A stretch of 64,000 nt of DNA from Cladorhizidae sp. MBARI D1340-BT2 (Eukaryota; Porifera; Demospongiae; Poecilosclerida; Cladorhizidae), in NCBI GenBank assembly GCA_028752905.1, contig JAQNBH010000272.1, positions 496,001 through 560,000 of the forward strand, written 5' to 3'. The position numbers and the translations under genes were made by a program. Positions 36,050-50,300 of this stretch are shown here, piece after piece; within the stretch, counting starts at the first letter, position 1; every line of letters starts with the position of its first letter. The notes beneath the pieces were generated by a model. The model searched no databases. It was not told where the DNA came from and was given only the letters and a program-made list of their open reading frames with translations.

Positions 36050-39000
36050 ACACATAATGAAACCTATCATTCGAATCATATCAAGTCCATTACAGTGAAG
36101 TGTGCAGAATATTATGGATGTTTGATATCAACAGAGAGCACAGGGAGAGACCTATCTTAATAGCTATATATCAAGTTTATACAGTGAAGTGTGGAGAATC
36201 TATGAAGCTAACCTGTTTAGCATCAAGATAGAGAACACATAGAGAAACCTATCTTGTGATTCTATGTATGCAGAATATACGGATGTTTGGTATCAAGAGA
36301 GAGAACAGAGAGAGGCCTACCTTTAGAGCTATATATCAAGTCTATTCAGTGAAGTGTGGAGAATCTATGAAGCTAACATGTTTAGCTCAAGATAGAGAAC
36401 ACTGAGAGATACCTATCTTGCAAGTCCATTACAGTGAAGTGTGCAGAATATATGGATGTTTGGTATCAAGAGAGAGCACTTAGAGAGTCCTATCTTAATA
36501 GCTATACATCAAGTCTATTCAGTGAAGTGTGGAGAATCTATGAAGCTAACATGTTTAGCTCAAGATAGAGAACACTGAGATACCTATCTTGCAAGTCCAT
36601 TACAGTGAAGTGTGCAGAATATATGGATGTTTGGTATCAACATTAGAGAGTCCTATCTTAATAGCTATACATCAAGTCTATTCAGTGAAGTGTGGATAAT
36701 CTACGAAGCTAACATGTTTAGCATCAAGTAAGAGTACAATTCATAACTGCCCTAATTAACAAGACCAAAGTCCCAGATTTTGTCAACTGATAGAGAAGGC
36801 CCTTATCTGCAACATGTCAACAGATTATCAATAAATGTGGTGGTTTTTCACTGGCAGGCCACCGCTTTGGCAACTGGAAAACGCCAGGAAAGATCGCAAA
36901 CCTTACCACTTCAAATCACCATAACTTGCTAATACTTAGAGTACTCAAAATTTTGGCACGTACAAAAGACAGATAATTAGAAGGGCTATCCGGTGATATA
37001 AAAATTTCTTTTTTGGGTAAAGTGTAGAAAAGTTAATAACAAGATTTTGGGGGGAAAATGAGAAACATATAGACCAAATTAGGGCAAATATCAAGATAGA
37101 GAACACATAATGAAACCTATCATTCGAATCATATCAAGTCCATTACAGTGAAGTATGCAGAATATTATGGATGTTTGATATCAACAGAGAGCACAGGGAG
37201 AGACCTATCTTAATAGCTATATATCAAGTTTATACAGTGAAGTGTGGAGAATCTATGAAGCTAACCTGTTTAGCATCAAGATAGAGAACACATAGAGAAA
37301 CCTATCTTGTGATTCTATGTATGCAGAATATACGGATGTTTGGTATCAAGAGAGAGAACAGAGAGAGGCCTACCTTTAGAGCTATATATCAAGTCTATTC
37401 AGTGAAGTGTGGAGAATCTATGAAGCTAACATGTTTAGCTCAAGATAGAGAACACTGAGAGATACCTATCTTGCAAGTCCATTACAGTGAAGTGTGCAGA
37501 ATATATGGATGTTTGGTATCAAGAGAGAGCACTTAGAGAGTCCTATCTTAATAGCTATACATCAAGTCTATTCAGTGAAGTGTGGATAATCTACGAAGCT
37601 AACATGTTTAGCATCAAGTAAGAGTACAATTCATAACTGCCCTAATTAACAAGACCAAAGTCCCAGATTTTGTCAACTGATAGAGAAGGCCCTTATCTGC
37701 AACATGTCAACAGATTATCAATAAATGTGGTGGTTTTTCACTGGCAGGCCACCGCTTTGGCAACTGGAAAACGCCAGGAAAGATCGCAAACCTTACCACT
37801 TCAAATCACCATAACTTGCTAATACTTAGAGTACTCAAAATTTTGGCACGTACAAAAGACAGATAATTAGAAGGGCTATCCGGTGATATAAAAATTTCTT
37901 TTTTGGATAAAGTGTAGAAAAGTTATGAGCTTTACGGCAAAATAACAAGATTTTTGGGGGAAAATGAGAAACATAATATAGACCAAATTAGGGCAAATAT
38001 CAAGATAGAGAACACATAATGAAACCTATCATTCGAATCATATCAAGTCCATTACAGTGAAGTGTGCAGAATATTATGGATGTTTGATATCAACAGAGAG
38101 CACAGGGAGAGACCTATCTTAATAGCTATATATCAAGTTTATACAGTAAAGTGTGGAGAATCTATGAAGCTAACCTGTTTAGCATCAAGATAGAGAACAC
38201 ATAGAGAAACCTATCTTGTGATTCTATGTATGCAGAATATACGGATGTTTGGTATCAAGAGAGAGAACAGAGAGAGGCCTACCTTTAGAGCTATATATCA
38301 AGTCTATTCAGTGAAGTGTGGAGAATCTATGAAGCTAACATGTTTAGCTCAAGATAGAGAACACTGAGAGATACCTATCTTGCAAGTCCATTACAGTGAA
38401 GTGTGCAGAATATATGGATGTTTGGTATCAAGAGAGAGCACTTAGAGAGTCCTATCTTAATAGCTATACATCAAGTCTATTCAGTGAAGTGTGGAGAATC
38501 TATGAAGCTAACATGTTTAGCTCAAGATAGAGAACACTGAGATACCTATCTTGCAAGTCCATTACAGTGAAGTGTGCAGAATATATGGATGTTTGGTATC
38601 AACATTAGAGAGTCCTATCTTAATAGCTATACATCAAGTCTATTCAGTGAAGTGTGGATAATCTACGAAGCTAACATGTTTAGCATCAAGTAAGAGTACA
38701 ATTCATAACTGCCCTAATTAACAAGACCAAAGTCCCAGATTTTGTCAACTGATAGAGAAGGCCCTTATCTGCAACATGTCAACAGATTATCAATAAATGT
38801 GGTGGTTTTTCACTGGCAGGCCACCGCTTTGGCAACTGGAAAACGCCAGGAAAGATCGCAAACCTTACCACTTCAAATCACCATAACTTGCTAATACTTA
38901 GAGTACTCAAAATTTTGGCACGTACAAAAGACAGATAATTAGAAGGGCTATCCGGTGATATAAAAATTTCTTTTTTGGGTAAAGTGTAGAAAAGTTAATA

Positions 39001-39974
39001 ACAAGATTTTGGGGGGAAAATGAGAAACATATAGACCAAATTAGGGCAAATATCAAGATAGAGAACACATAATGAAACCTATCATTCGAATCATATCAAG
39101 TCCATTACAGTGAAGTATGCAGAATATTATGGATGTTTGATATCAACAGAGAGCACAGGGAGAGACCTATCTTAATAGCTATATATCAAGTTTATACAGT
39201 GAAGTGTGGAGAATCTATGAAGCTAACCTGTTTAGCATCAAGATAGAGAACACATAGAGAAACCTATCTTGTGATTCTATGTATGCAGAATATACGGATG
39301 TTTGGTATCAAGAGAGAGAACAGAGAGAGGCCTACCTTTAGAGCTATATATCAAGTCTATTCAGTGAAGTGTGGAGAATCTATGAAGCTAACATGTTTAG
39401 CTCAAGATAGAGAACACTGAGAGATACCTATCTTGCAAGTCCATTACAGTGAAGTGTGCAGAATATATGGATGTTTGGTATCAAGAGAGAGCACTTAGAG
39501 AGTCCTATCTTAATAGCTATACATCAAGTCTATTCAGTGAAGTGTGGATAATCTACGAAGCTAACATGTTTAGCATCAAGTAAGAGTACAATTCATAACT
39601 GCCCTAATTAACAAGACCAAAGTCCCAGATTTTGTCAACTGATAGAGAAGGCCCTTATCTGCAACATGTCAACAGATTATCAATAAATGTGGTGGTTTTT
39701 CACTGGCAGGCCACCGCTTTGGCAACTGGAAAACGCCAGGAAAGATCGCAAACCTTACCACTTCAAATCACCATAACTTGCTAATACTTAGAGTACTCAA
39801 AATTTTGGCACGTACAAAAGACAGATAATTAGAAGGGCTATCCGGTGATATAAAAATTTTCTTTTTTGGGTAAAGTGTAGAAAAGTTATGAGCTTTACGG
39901 CAAAATAACAAGATTTTGGGGGGGAAATGAGAAACATAATATAGACCAAATTAGGGCAAATATCAAGATAGAGA
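36050..39974. repeat. Dimeric higher-order repeat of enlarged plus normal unit, period 1962 bp
   Basis: Units at 36050 and 38012 are both 1053 bp and have the same extra B-family subrepeat c as the unit at 32269, with the same 16-bp tail deletion (near 37031 and 38994). Each is followed by a unit (37103 and 39065) that has GAAGTATGCAG, a B-family mark, combined with ACACATAGAG, an A-family mark. A private change, CAGTAAAGTGTGG, lies near 38145. Confidence 0.85.
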
Positions 39975-41074
39975 ACACATAATGAAACCTATCATTCGAA
40001 TCATATCAAGTCCATTACAGTGAAGTGTGCAGAATATTATGGATGTTTGATATCAACAGAGAGCACAGGGAGAGACCTATCTTAATAGCTATATATCAAG
40101 TTTATACAGTGAAGTGTGGAGAATCTATGAAGCTAACCTGTTTAGCATCAAGATAGAGAACACATAGAGAAACCTATCTTGTGATTCTATGTATGCAGAA
40201 TATACGGATGTTTGGTATCAAGAGAGAGAACAGAGAGAGGCCTACCTTTAGAGCTATATATCAAGTCTATTCAGTGAAGTGTGGAGAATCTATGAAGCTA
40301 ACATGTTTAGCTCAAGATAGAGAACACTGAGAGATACCTATCTTGCAAGTCCATTACAGTGAAGTGTGCAGAATATATGGATGTTTGGTATCAAGAGAGA
40401 GCACTTAGAGAGTCCTATCTTAATAGCTATACATCAAGTCTATTCAGTGAAGTGTGGATAATCTACGAAGCTAACATGTTTAGCATCAAGTAAGAGTACA
40501 ATTCATAACTGCCCTAATTAACAAGACCAAAGTCCCAGATTTTGTCAACTGATAGAGAAGGCCCTTATCTGCAACATGTCAACAGATTATCAATAAATGT
40601 GGTGGTTTTTCACTGGCAGGCCACCGCTTTGGCAACTGGAAAACGCCAGGAAAGATCGCAAACCTTACCACTTCAAATCACCATAACTTGCTAATACTTA
40701 GAGTACTCAAAATTTTGGCACGTACAAAAGACAGATAATTAGAAGGGCTATCCGGTGATATAAAAATTTCTTTTTTGGGTAAAGTGTAGAAAAGTTATGA
40801 GCTTTACGGCAAAATAACAAGATTTTTGGGGGAAAATGAGAAACATAATATAGACCAAATTAGGGCAAATATCAAGATAGAGAACACATAATGAAACCTA
40901 TCATTCGAATCATATCAAGTCCATTACAGTGAAGTGTGCAGAATATTATGGATGTTTGATATCAACAGAGAGCACAGGGAGAGACCTATCTTAATAGCTA
41001 TATATCAAGTTTATACAGTGAAGTGTGGAGAATCTATGAAGCTAACCTGTTTAGCATCAAGATAGAGAACACAT

Positions 41075-44000
41075 AGAGAAACCTATCTTGTGATTCTATG
41101 TATGCAGAATATACGGATGTTTGGTATCAAGAGAGAGAACAGAGAGAGGCCTACCTTTAGAGCTATATATCAAGTCTATTCAGTGAAGTGTGGAGAATCT
41201 ATGAAGCTAACATGTTTAGCTCAAGATAGAGAACACTGAGATACCTATCTTGCAAGTCCATTACAGTGAAGTGTGCAGAATATATGGATGTTTGGTATCA
41301 ACATTAGAGAGTCCTATCTTAATAGCTATACATCAAGTCTATTCAGTGAGGTGTGGATAATCTACGAAGCTAACATGTTTAGCATCAAGTAAGAGTACAA
41401 TTCATAACTGCCCTAATTAACAAGACCAAAGTCCCAGATTTTGTCAACTGATAGAGAAGGCCCTTATCTGCAACATGTCAACAGATTATCAATAAATGTA
41501 GTGGTTTTTCACTGGCAGGCCACCGCTTTGGCAACTGGAAAACGCCAGGAAAGATCGCAAACCTTACCACTTCAAATCGCCATAACTTGCTAATACTTAG
41601 AGTACTCAAAATTTTGGCGCGTACAAAAGACAGATAATTAGAAGGGCTATCCGGTGATATAAAAATTATCTTTTTTGGGTAAAGTGTAAAAAAGTTATGA
41701 GCTTTACGGCAAAATAACAAGATTTTTGGGGGGAAAATGAGAAACATATAGACCAAATTAGGGCAAATATCAAGATAGAGAACACATAATGAAACCTATC
41801 ATTCGAATCATATCAAGTCCATTACAGTGAAGTATGCAGAATATTATGGATGTTTGATATCAACAGAGAGCACAGGGAGAGACCTATCTTAATAGCTATA
41901 TATCAAGTTTATACAGTGAAGTGTGGAGAATCTATGAAGCTAACCTGTTTAGCATCAAGATAGAGAACACAGAGAAACCTATCTTGTGATTCTATGTATG
42001 CAGAATATACGGATGTTTGGTATCAAGAGAGAGAACAGAGAGAGGCCTACCTTTAGAGCTATATATCAAGTCTATTCAGTGAAGTGTGGAGAATCTATGA
42101 AGCTAACATGTTTAGCTCAAGATAGAGAACACTGAGATACCTATCTTGCAAGTCCATTACAGTGAAGTGTGCAGAATATATGGATGTTTGGTATCAACAT
42201 TAGAGAGTCCTATCTTAATAGCTATACATCAAGTCTATTCAGTGAGGTGTGGATAATCTACGAAGCTAACATGTTTAGCATCAAGTAAGAGTACAATTCA
42301 TAACTGCCCTAATTAACAAGACCAAAGTCCCAGATTTTGTCAACTGATAGAGAAGGCCCTTATCTGCAACATGTCAACAGATTATCAATAAATGTAGTGG
42401 TTTTTCACTGGCAGGCCACCGCTTTGGCAACTGGAAAACGCCAGGAAAGATCGCAAACCTTACCACTTCAAATCGCCATAACTTGCTAATACTTAGAGTA
42501 CTCAAAATTTTGGCGCGTACAAAAGACAGATAATTAGAAGGGCTATCCGGTGATATAAAAAATTTCTTTTTTGGGTAAAGTGTAGAAAAGTTATGAGCTT
42601 TACGGCAAAATAACAAGATTTTGGGGGGGAAATGAGAAACATAATATAGACCAAATTAGGGCAAATATCAAGATAGAGAACACATAATGAAACCTATCAT
42701 TCGAATCATATCAAGTCCATTACAGTGAAGTGTGCAGAATATTATGGATGTTTGATATCAACAGAGAGCACAGGGAGAGACCTATCTTAATAGCTATATA
42801 TCAAGTTTATACAGTGAAGTGTGGAGAATCTATGAAGCTAACCTGTTTAGCATCAAGATAGAGAACACAGAGAAACCTATCTTGTGATTCTATGTATGCA
42901 GAATATACGGATGTTTGGTATCAAGAGAGAGAACAGAGAGAGGCCTACCTTTAGAGCTATATATCAAGTCTATTCAGTGAAGTGTGGAGAATCTATGAAG
43001 CTAACATGTTTAGCTCAAGATAGAGAACACTGAGATACCTATCTTGCAAGTCCATTACAGTGAAGTGTGCAGAATATATGGATGTTTGGTATCAACATTA
43101 GAGAGTCCTATCTTAATAGCTATACATCAAGTCTATTCAGTGAGGTGTGGATAATCTACGAAGCTAACATGTTTAGCATCAAGTAAGAGTACAATTCATA
43201 ACTGCCCTAATTAACAAGACCAAAGTCCCAGATTTTGTCAACTGATAGAGAAGGCCCTTATCTGCAACATGTCAACAGATTATCAATAAATGTAGTGGTT
43301 TTTCACTGGCAGGCCACCGCTTTGGCAACTGGAAAACGCCAGGAAAGATCGCAAACCTTACCACTTCAAATCGCCATAACTTGCTAATACTTAGAGTACT
43401 CAAAATTTTGGCGCGTACAAAAGACAGATAATTAGAAGGGCTATCCGGTGATATAAAAATTATCTTTTTTGGGTAAAGTGTAAAAAAGTTATGAGCTTTA
43501 CGGCAAAATAACAAGATTTTTGGGGGGAAAATGAGAAACATATAGACCAAATTAGGGCAAATATCAAGATAGAGAACACATAATGAAACCTATCATTCGA
43601 ATCATATCAAGTCCATTACAGTGAAGTATGCAGAATATTATGGATGTTTGATATCAACAGAGAGCACAGGGAGAGACCTATCTTAATAGCTATATATCAA
43701 GTTTATACAGTGAAGTGTGGAGAATCTATGAAGCTAACCTGTTTAGCATCAAGATAGAGAACACAGAGAAACCTATCTTGTGATTCTATGTATGCAGAAT
43801 ATACGGATGTTTGGTATCAAGAGAGAGAACAGAGAGAGGCCTACCTTTAGAGCTATATATCAAGTCTATTCAGTGAAGTGTGGAGAATCTATGAAGCTAA
43901 CATGTTTAGCTCAAGATAGAGAACACTGAGATACCTATCTTGCAAGTCCATTACAGTGAAGTGTGCAGAATATATGGATGTTTGGTATCAACATTAGAGA

Positions 44001-44660
44001 GTCCTATCTTAATAGCTATACATCAAGTCTATTCAGTGAGGTGTGGATAATCTACGAAGCTAACATGTTTAGCATCAAGTAAGAGTACAATTCATAACTG
44101 CCCTAATTAACAAGACCAAAGTCCCAGATTTTGTCAACTGATAGAGAAGGCCCTTATCTGCAACATGTCAACAGATTATCAATAAATGTAGTGGTTTTTC
44201 ACTGGCAGGCCACCGCTTTGGCAACTGGAAAACGCCAGGAAAGATCGCAAACCTTACCACTTCAAATCGCCATAACTTGCTAATACTTAGAGTACTCAAA
44301 ATTTTGGCGCGTACAAAAGACAGATAATTAGAAGGGCTATCCGGTGATATAAAAAATTTCTTTTTTGGGTAAAGTGTAGAAAAGTTATGAGCTTTACGGC
44401 AAAATAACAAGATTTTGGGGGGGAAATGAGAAACATAATATAGACCAAATTAGGGCAAATATCAAGATAGAGAACACATAATGAAACCTATCATTCGAAT
44501 CATATCAAGTCCATTACAGTGAAGTGTGCAGAATATTATGGATGTTTGATATCAACAGAGAGCACAGGGAGAGACCTATCTTAATAGCTATATATCAAGT
44601 TTATACAGTGAAGTGTGGAGAATCTATGAAGCTAACCTGTTTAGCATCAAGATAGAGAAC
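41075..44660. repeat. Dimeric higher-order repeat, period 1794 bp
   Basis: Units at 41782 and 43576 match each other. Both have a B-family tail start (AATGTAGTGG, GGCGCG) that switches within the tail to an A-family end (ATAAAAAATTTC, GTGTAGAAAAG, ACATAATATAG). The alternating tails at 41660 and 43454 are fully B family. This is a second kind of A/B recombinant, with its breakpoint inside the tail. Confidence 0.75.
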
Positions 44661-46289
44661 ACATAGAGAAACCTATCTTGTGATTCTATGTATGCAGAAT
44701 ATACGGATGTTTGGTATCAAGAGAGAGAACAGAGAGAGGCCTACCTTTAGAGCTATATATCAAGTCTATTCAGTGAAGTGTGGAGAATCTATGAAGCTAA
44801 CATGTTTAGCTCAAGATAGAGAACACTGAGAGATACCTATCTTGCAAGTCCATTACAGTGAAGTGTGCAGAATATATGGATGTTTGGTATCAAGAGAGAG
44901 CACTTAGAGAGTCCTATCTTAATAGCTATACATCAAGTCTATTCAGTGAAGTGTGGATAATCTACGAAGCTAACATGTTTAGCATCAAGTAAGAGTACAA
45001 TTCATAACTGCCCTAATTAACAAGACCAAAGTCCCAGATTTTGTCAACTGATAGAGAAGGCCCTTATCTGCAACATGTCAACAGATTATCAATAAATGTG
45101 GTGGTTTTTCACTGGCAGGCCACCGCTTTGGCAACTGGAAAACGCCAGGAAAGATCGCAAACCTTACCACTTCAAATCACCATAACTTGCTAATACTTAG
45201 AGTACTCAAAATTTTGGCACGTACAAAAGACAGATAATTAGAAGGGCTATCCGGTGATATAAAAATTTCTTTTTTGGGTAAAGTGTAGAAAAGTTATGAG
45301 CTTTACGGCAAAATAACAAGATTTTTGGGGGGAAATGAGAAACATAATATAGACCAAATTAGGGCAAATATCAAGATAGAGAACACATAATGAAACCTAT
45401 CATTCGAATCATATCAAGTCCATTACAGTGAAGTGTGCAGAATATTATGGATGTTTGATATCAACAGAGAGCACAGGGAGAGACCTATCTTAATAGCTAT
45501 ATATCAAGTTTATACAGTGAAGTGTGGAGAATCTATGAAGCTAACCTGTTTAGCATCAAGATAGAGAACACATAGAGAAACCTATCTTGTGATTCTATGT
45601 ATGCAGAATATACGGATGTTTGGTATCAAGAGAGAGAACAGAGAGAGGCCTACCTTTAGAGCTATATATCAAGTCTATTCAGTGAAGTGTGGAGAATCTA
45701 TGAAGCTAACATGTTTAGCTCAAGATAGAGAACACTGAGATACCTATCTTGCAAGTCCATTACAGTGAAGTGTGCAGAATATATGGATGTTTGGTATCAA
45801 GAGAGAGCACTTAGAGAGTCCTATCTTAATAGCTATACATCAAGTCTATTCAGTGAAGTGTGGATAATCTACGAAGCTAACATGTTTAGCATCAAGTAAG
45901 AGTACAATTCATAACTGCCCTAATTAACAAGACCAAAGTCCCAGATTTTGTCAACTGATAGAGAAGGCCCTTATCTGCAACATGTCAACAGATTATCAAT
46001 AAATGTGGTGGTTTTTCACTGGCAGGCCACCGCTTTGGCAACTGGAAAACGCCAGGAAAGATCGCAAACCTTACCACTTCAAATCACCATAACTTGCTAA
46101 TACTTAGAGTACTCAAAATTTTGGCACGTACAAAAGACAGATAATTAGAAGGGCTATCCGGTGATATAAAAATTTCTTTTTTGGGTAAAGTGTAGAAAAG
46201 TTATGAGCTTTACGGCAAAATAACAAGATTTTTGGGGGAAAATGAGAAACATAATATAGACCAAATTAGGGCAAATATCAAGATAGAGA

Positions 46290-47363
46290 ACACATAATGA
46301 AACCTATCATTCGAATCATATCAAGTCCATTACAGTGAAGTGTGCAGAATATTATGGATGTTTGATATCAACAGAGAGCACAGGGAGAGACCTATCTTAA
46401 TAGCTATATATCAAGTTTATACAGTGAAGTGTGGAGAATCTATGAAGCTAACCTGTTTAGCATCAAGATAGAGAACACATAGAGAAACCTATCTTGTGAT
46501 TCTATGTATGCAGAATATACGGATGTTTGGTATCAAGAGAGAGAACAGAGAGAGGCCTACCTTTAGAGCTATATATCAAGTCTATTCAGTGAAGTGTGGA
46601 GAATCTATGAAGCTAACATGTTTAGCTCAAGATAGAGAACACTGAGATACCTATCTTGCAAGTCCATTACAGTGAAGTGTGCAGAATATATGGATGTTTG
46701 GTATCAACATTAGAGAGTTCTATCTTAATAGCTATACATCAAGTCTATTCAGTGAGGTGTGGATAATCTACGAAGCTAACATGTTTAGCATCAAGTAAGA
46801 GAACACTGAGAGATACCTATCTTGCAAGTCCATTACAGTGAAGTGTGCAGAATATATGGATGTTTGGTATCAAGAGAGAGCACTTAGAGAGTCCTATCTT
46901 AATAGCTATACATCAAGTCTATTCAGTGAAGTGTGGACAATCTACGAAGCTAACATGTTTAGCATCAAGTAAGAGTACGATTCATAACTGCCCTAATTAA
47001 CAAGACCAAAGTCCCAGATTTTGTCAACTGATAGAGAAGGCCCTTATCTGCAACATGTCAACAGATTATCAATAAATGTGGTGGTTTTTCACTGGCAGGC
47101 CACCGCTTTGGCAACTGGAAAACGCCAGGAAAGATCGCAAACCTTACCACTTCAAATCACCATAACTTACTAATACTTAAAGTACTCAAAATTTTGGCAC
47201 GTACAAAAGACAGATAATTAGAAGGGCTATCCGATGATATAAAATTTATCTTTTTTGGGTAAAGTGTAGAAAAGTTATGAGCTTTACGGCAAAATAACAA
47301 GATTTTGGGGGGGAAATGAGAAACATAATATAGACCAAATTAGGGCAAATATCAAGATAGAGA
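46290..47363. repeat. Enlarged satellite unit with an extra subrepeat (1074 bp)
   Basis: Here a B-family subrepeat c (CAACATTAGAG near 46706, GTGAGGTGTGG near 46751) is followed by AAGTAAGAGAACACTGAGAG near 46793 and a second, A-family c before the tail. The junction joins the tail start AAGTAAGAG to the subrepeat start AAGATAGAGAACAC, so the breakpoint differs from that in the 1053-bp units and the family order is reversed (B then A). Private changes include GAGTTCTATC near 46715 and AGTACGATTC near 46975. Confidence 0.85.
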
Positions 47364-50300
47364 ACACATAATGAAACCTATCATTCGAATCATATCAAGT
47401 CCATTACAGTGAAGTGTGCAGAATATTATGGATGTTTGATATCAACAGAGAGCACAGGGAGAGACCTATCTTAATAGCTATATATCAAGTTTATACAGTG
47501 AAGTGTGGAGAATCTATGAAGCTAACCTGTTTAGCATCAAGATAGAGAACACATAGAGAAACCTATCTTGTGATTCTATGTATGCAGAATATACGGATGT
47601 TTGGTATCAAGAGAGAGAACAGAGAGAGGCCTACCTTTAGAGCTATATATCAAGTCTATTCAGTGAAGTGTGGAGAATCTATGAAGCTAACATGTTTAGC
47701 TCAAGATAGAGAACACTGAGAGATACCTATCTTGCAAGTCCATTACAGTGAAGTGTGCAGAATATATGGATGTTTGGTATCAAGAGAGAGCACTTAGAGA
47801 GTCCTATCTTAATAGCTATACATCAAGTCTATTCAGTGAAGTGTGGATAATCTACGAAGCTAACATGTTTAGCATCAAGTAAGAGTACAATTCATAACTG
47901 CCCTAATTAACAAGACCAAAGTCCCAGATTTTGTCAACTGATAGAGAAGGCCCTTATCTGCAACATGTCAACAGATTATCAATAAATGTGGTGGTTTTTC
48001 ACTGGCAGGCCACCGCTTTGGCAACTGGAAAACGCCAGGAAAGATCGCAAACCTTACCACTTCAAATCACCATAACTTGCTAATACTTAGAGTACTCAAA
48101 ATTTTGGCACGTACAAAAGACAGATAATTAGAAGGGCTATCCGGTGATATAAAATTTTTCTTTTTTGGGTAAAGTGTAGAAAAGTTATGAGCTTTACGGC
48201 AAAATAACAAGATTTTGGGGGGAAAATGAGAAACATAATATAGACCAAATTAGGGCAAATATCAAGATAGAGAACACATAATGAAACCTATCATTCGAAT
48301 CATATCAAGTCCATTACAGTGAAGTGTGAAGAATATTATGGATGTTTGATATCAACAGAGAGCACAGGGAGAGACCTATCTTAATAGCTATATATCAAGT
48401 TTATACAGTGAAGTGTGGAGAATCTATGAAGCTAACCTGTTTAGCATCAAGATAGAGAACACATAGAGAAACCTATCTTGTGATTCTATGTATGCAGAAT
48501 ATACGGATGTTTGGTATCAAGAGAGAGAACAGAGAGAGGCCTACCTTTAGAGCTATATATCAAGTCTATTCAGTGAAGTGTGGAGAATCTATGAAGCTAA
48601 CATGTTTAGCTCAAGATAGAGAACACTGAGAGATACCTATCTTGCAAGTCCATTACAGTGAAGTGTGCAGAATATATGGATGTTTGGTATCAACATTAGA
48701 GAGTCCTATCTTAATAGCTATACATCAAGTCTATTCAGTGAGGTGTGGATAATCTACGAAGCTAACATGTTTAGCATCAAGTAAGAGTACAATTCATAAC
48801 TGCCCTAATTAACAAGACCAAAGTCCCAGATTTTGTCAACTGATAGAGAAGGCCCTTATCTGCAACATGTCAACAGATTATCAATAAATGTAGTGGTTTT
48901 TCACTGGCAGGCCACCGCTTTGGCAACTGGAAAACGCCAGGAAAGATCGCAAACCTTACCACTTCAAATCACCATAACTTGCTAATACTTAGAGTACTCA
49001 AAATTTTGGCGCATACAAAAGACAGATAATTAGAAGGGCTATCCGATGATATAAAAATTATCTTTTTGGGGTAAAGTGTAGAAAAGTTATGAGCTTTACG
49101 GCAAAATAACAAGATTTTTTGGGGGAAAATGAGAAACATATAGACCAAATTAGGGCAAATATCAAGATAGAGAACACATAATGAAACCTATCATTCGAAT
49201 CATATCAAGTCCATTACAGTGAAGTATGCAGAATATTATGGATGTTTGATATCAACAGAGAGCACAGGGAGAGACCTATCTTAATAGCTATATATCAAGT
49301 TTATACAGTGAAGTGTGGAGAATCTATGAAGCTAACCTGTTTAGCATCAAGATAGAGAACACAGAGAAACCTATCTTGTGATTCTATTTATGCAGAATAT
49401 ACGGATGTTTGGTATCAAGAGAGAGAACAGAGAGAGGCCTACCTTTAGAGCTATATATCAAGTCTATTCAGTGAAGTGTGGAGAATCTATGAAGCTAACA
49501 TGTTTAGCTCAAGATAGAGAACACTGAGAGATACCTATCTTGCAAGTCCATTACAGTGAAGTGTGCAGAATATATGGATGTTTGGTATCAACATTAGAGA
49601 GTCCTATCTTAATAGCTATACATCAAGTCTATTCAGTGAGGTGTGGATAATCTACGAAGCTAACATGTTTAGCATCAAGTAAGAGTACAATTCATAACTG
49701 CCCTAATTAACAAGACCAAAGTCCCAGATTTTGTCAACTGATAGAGAAGGCCCTTATCTGCAACATGTCAACAGATTATCAATAAATGTGGTGGTTTTTC
49801 ACTGGCAGGCCACCGCTTTGGCAACTGGAAAACGCCAGGAAAGATCGCAAACCTTACCACTTCAAATCACCATAACTTGCTAATACTTAGAGTACTCAAA
49901 ATTTTGGCACGTACAAAAGACAGATAATTAGAAGGGCTATCCAATGATATAAAAAATTTCTTTTTTGGGTAAAGTGTAGAAAAGTTATGAGCTTTACGGC
50001 AAAATAACAAGATTTTGGGGGGGAAATGAGAAACATATAGACCAAATTAGGGCAAATATCAAGATAGAGAACACATAATGAAACCTATCATTCGAATCAT
50101 ATCAAGTCCATTACAGTGAAGTGTGCAGAATATTATGGATGTTTGATATTAACAGAGAGCACAGGGAGAGACCTATCTTAATAGCTATATATCAAGTTTA
50201 TACAGTGAAGTGTGGAGAATCTATGAAGCTAACCTGTTTAGCATCAAGATAGAGAACACATAGAGAAACCTATCTTGTGATTCTATGTATGCAGAATATA

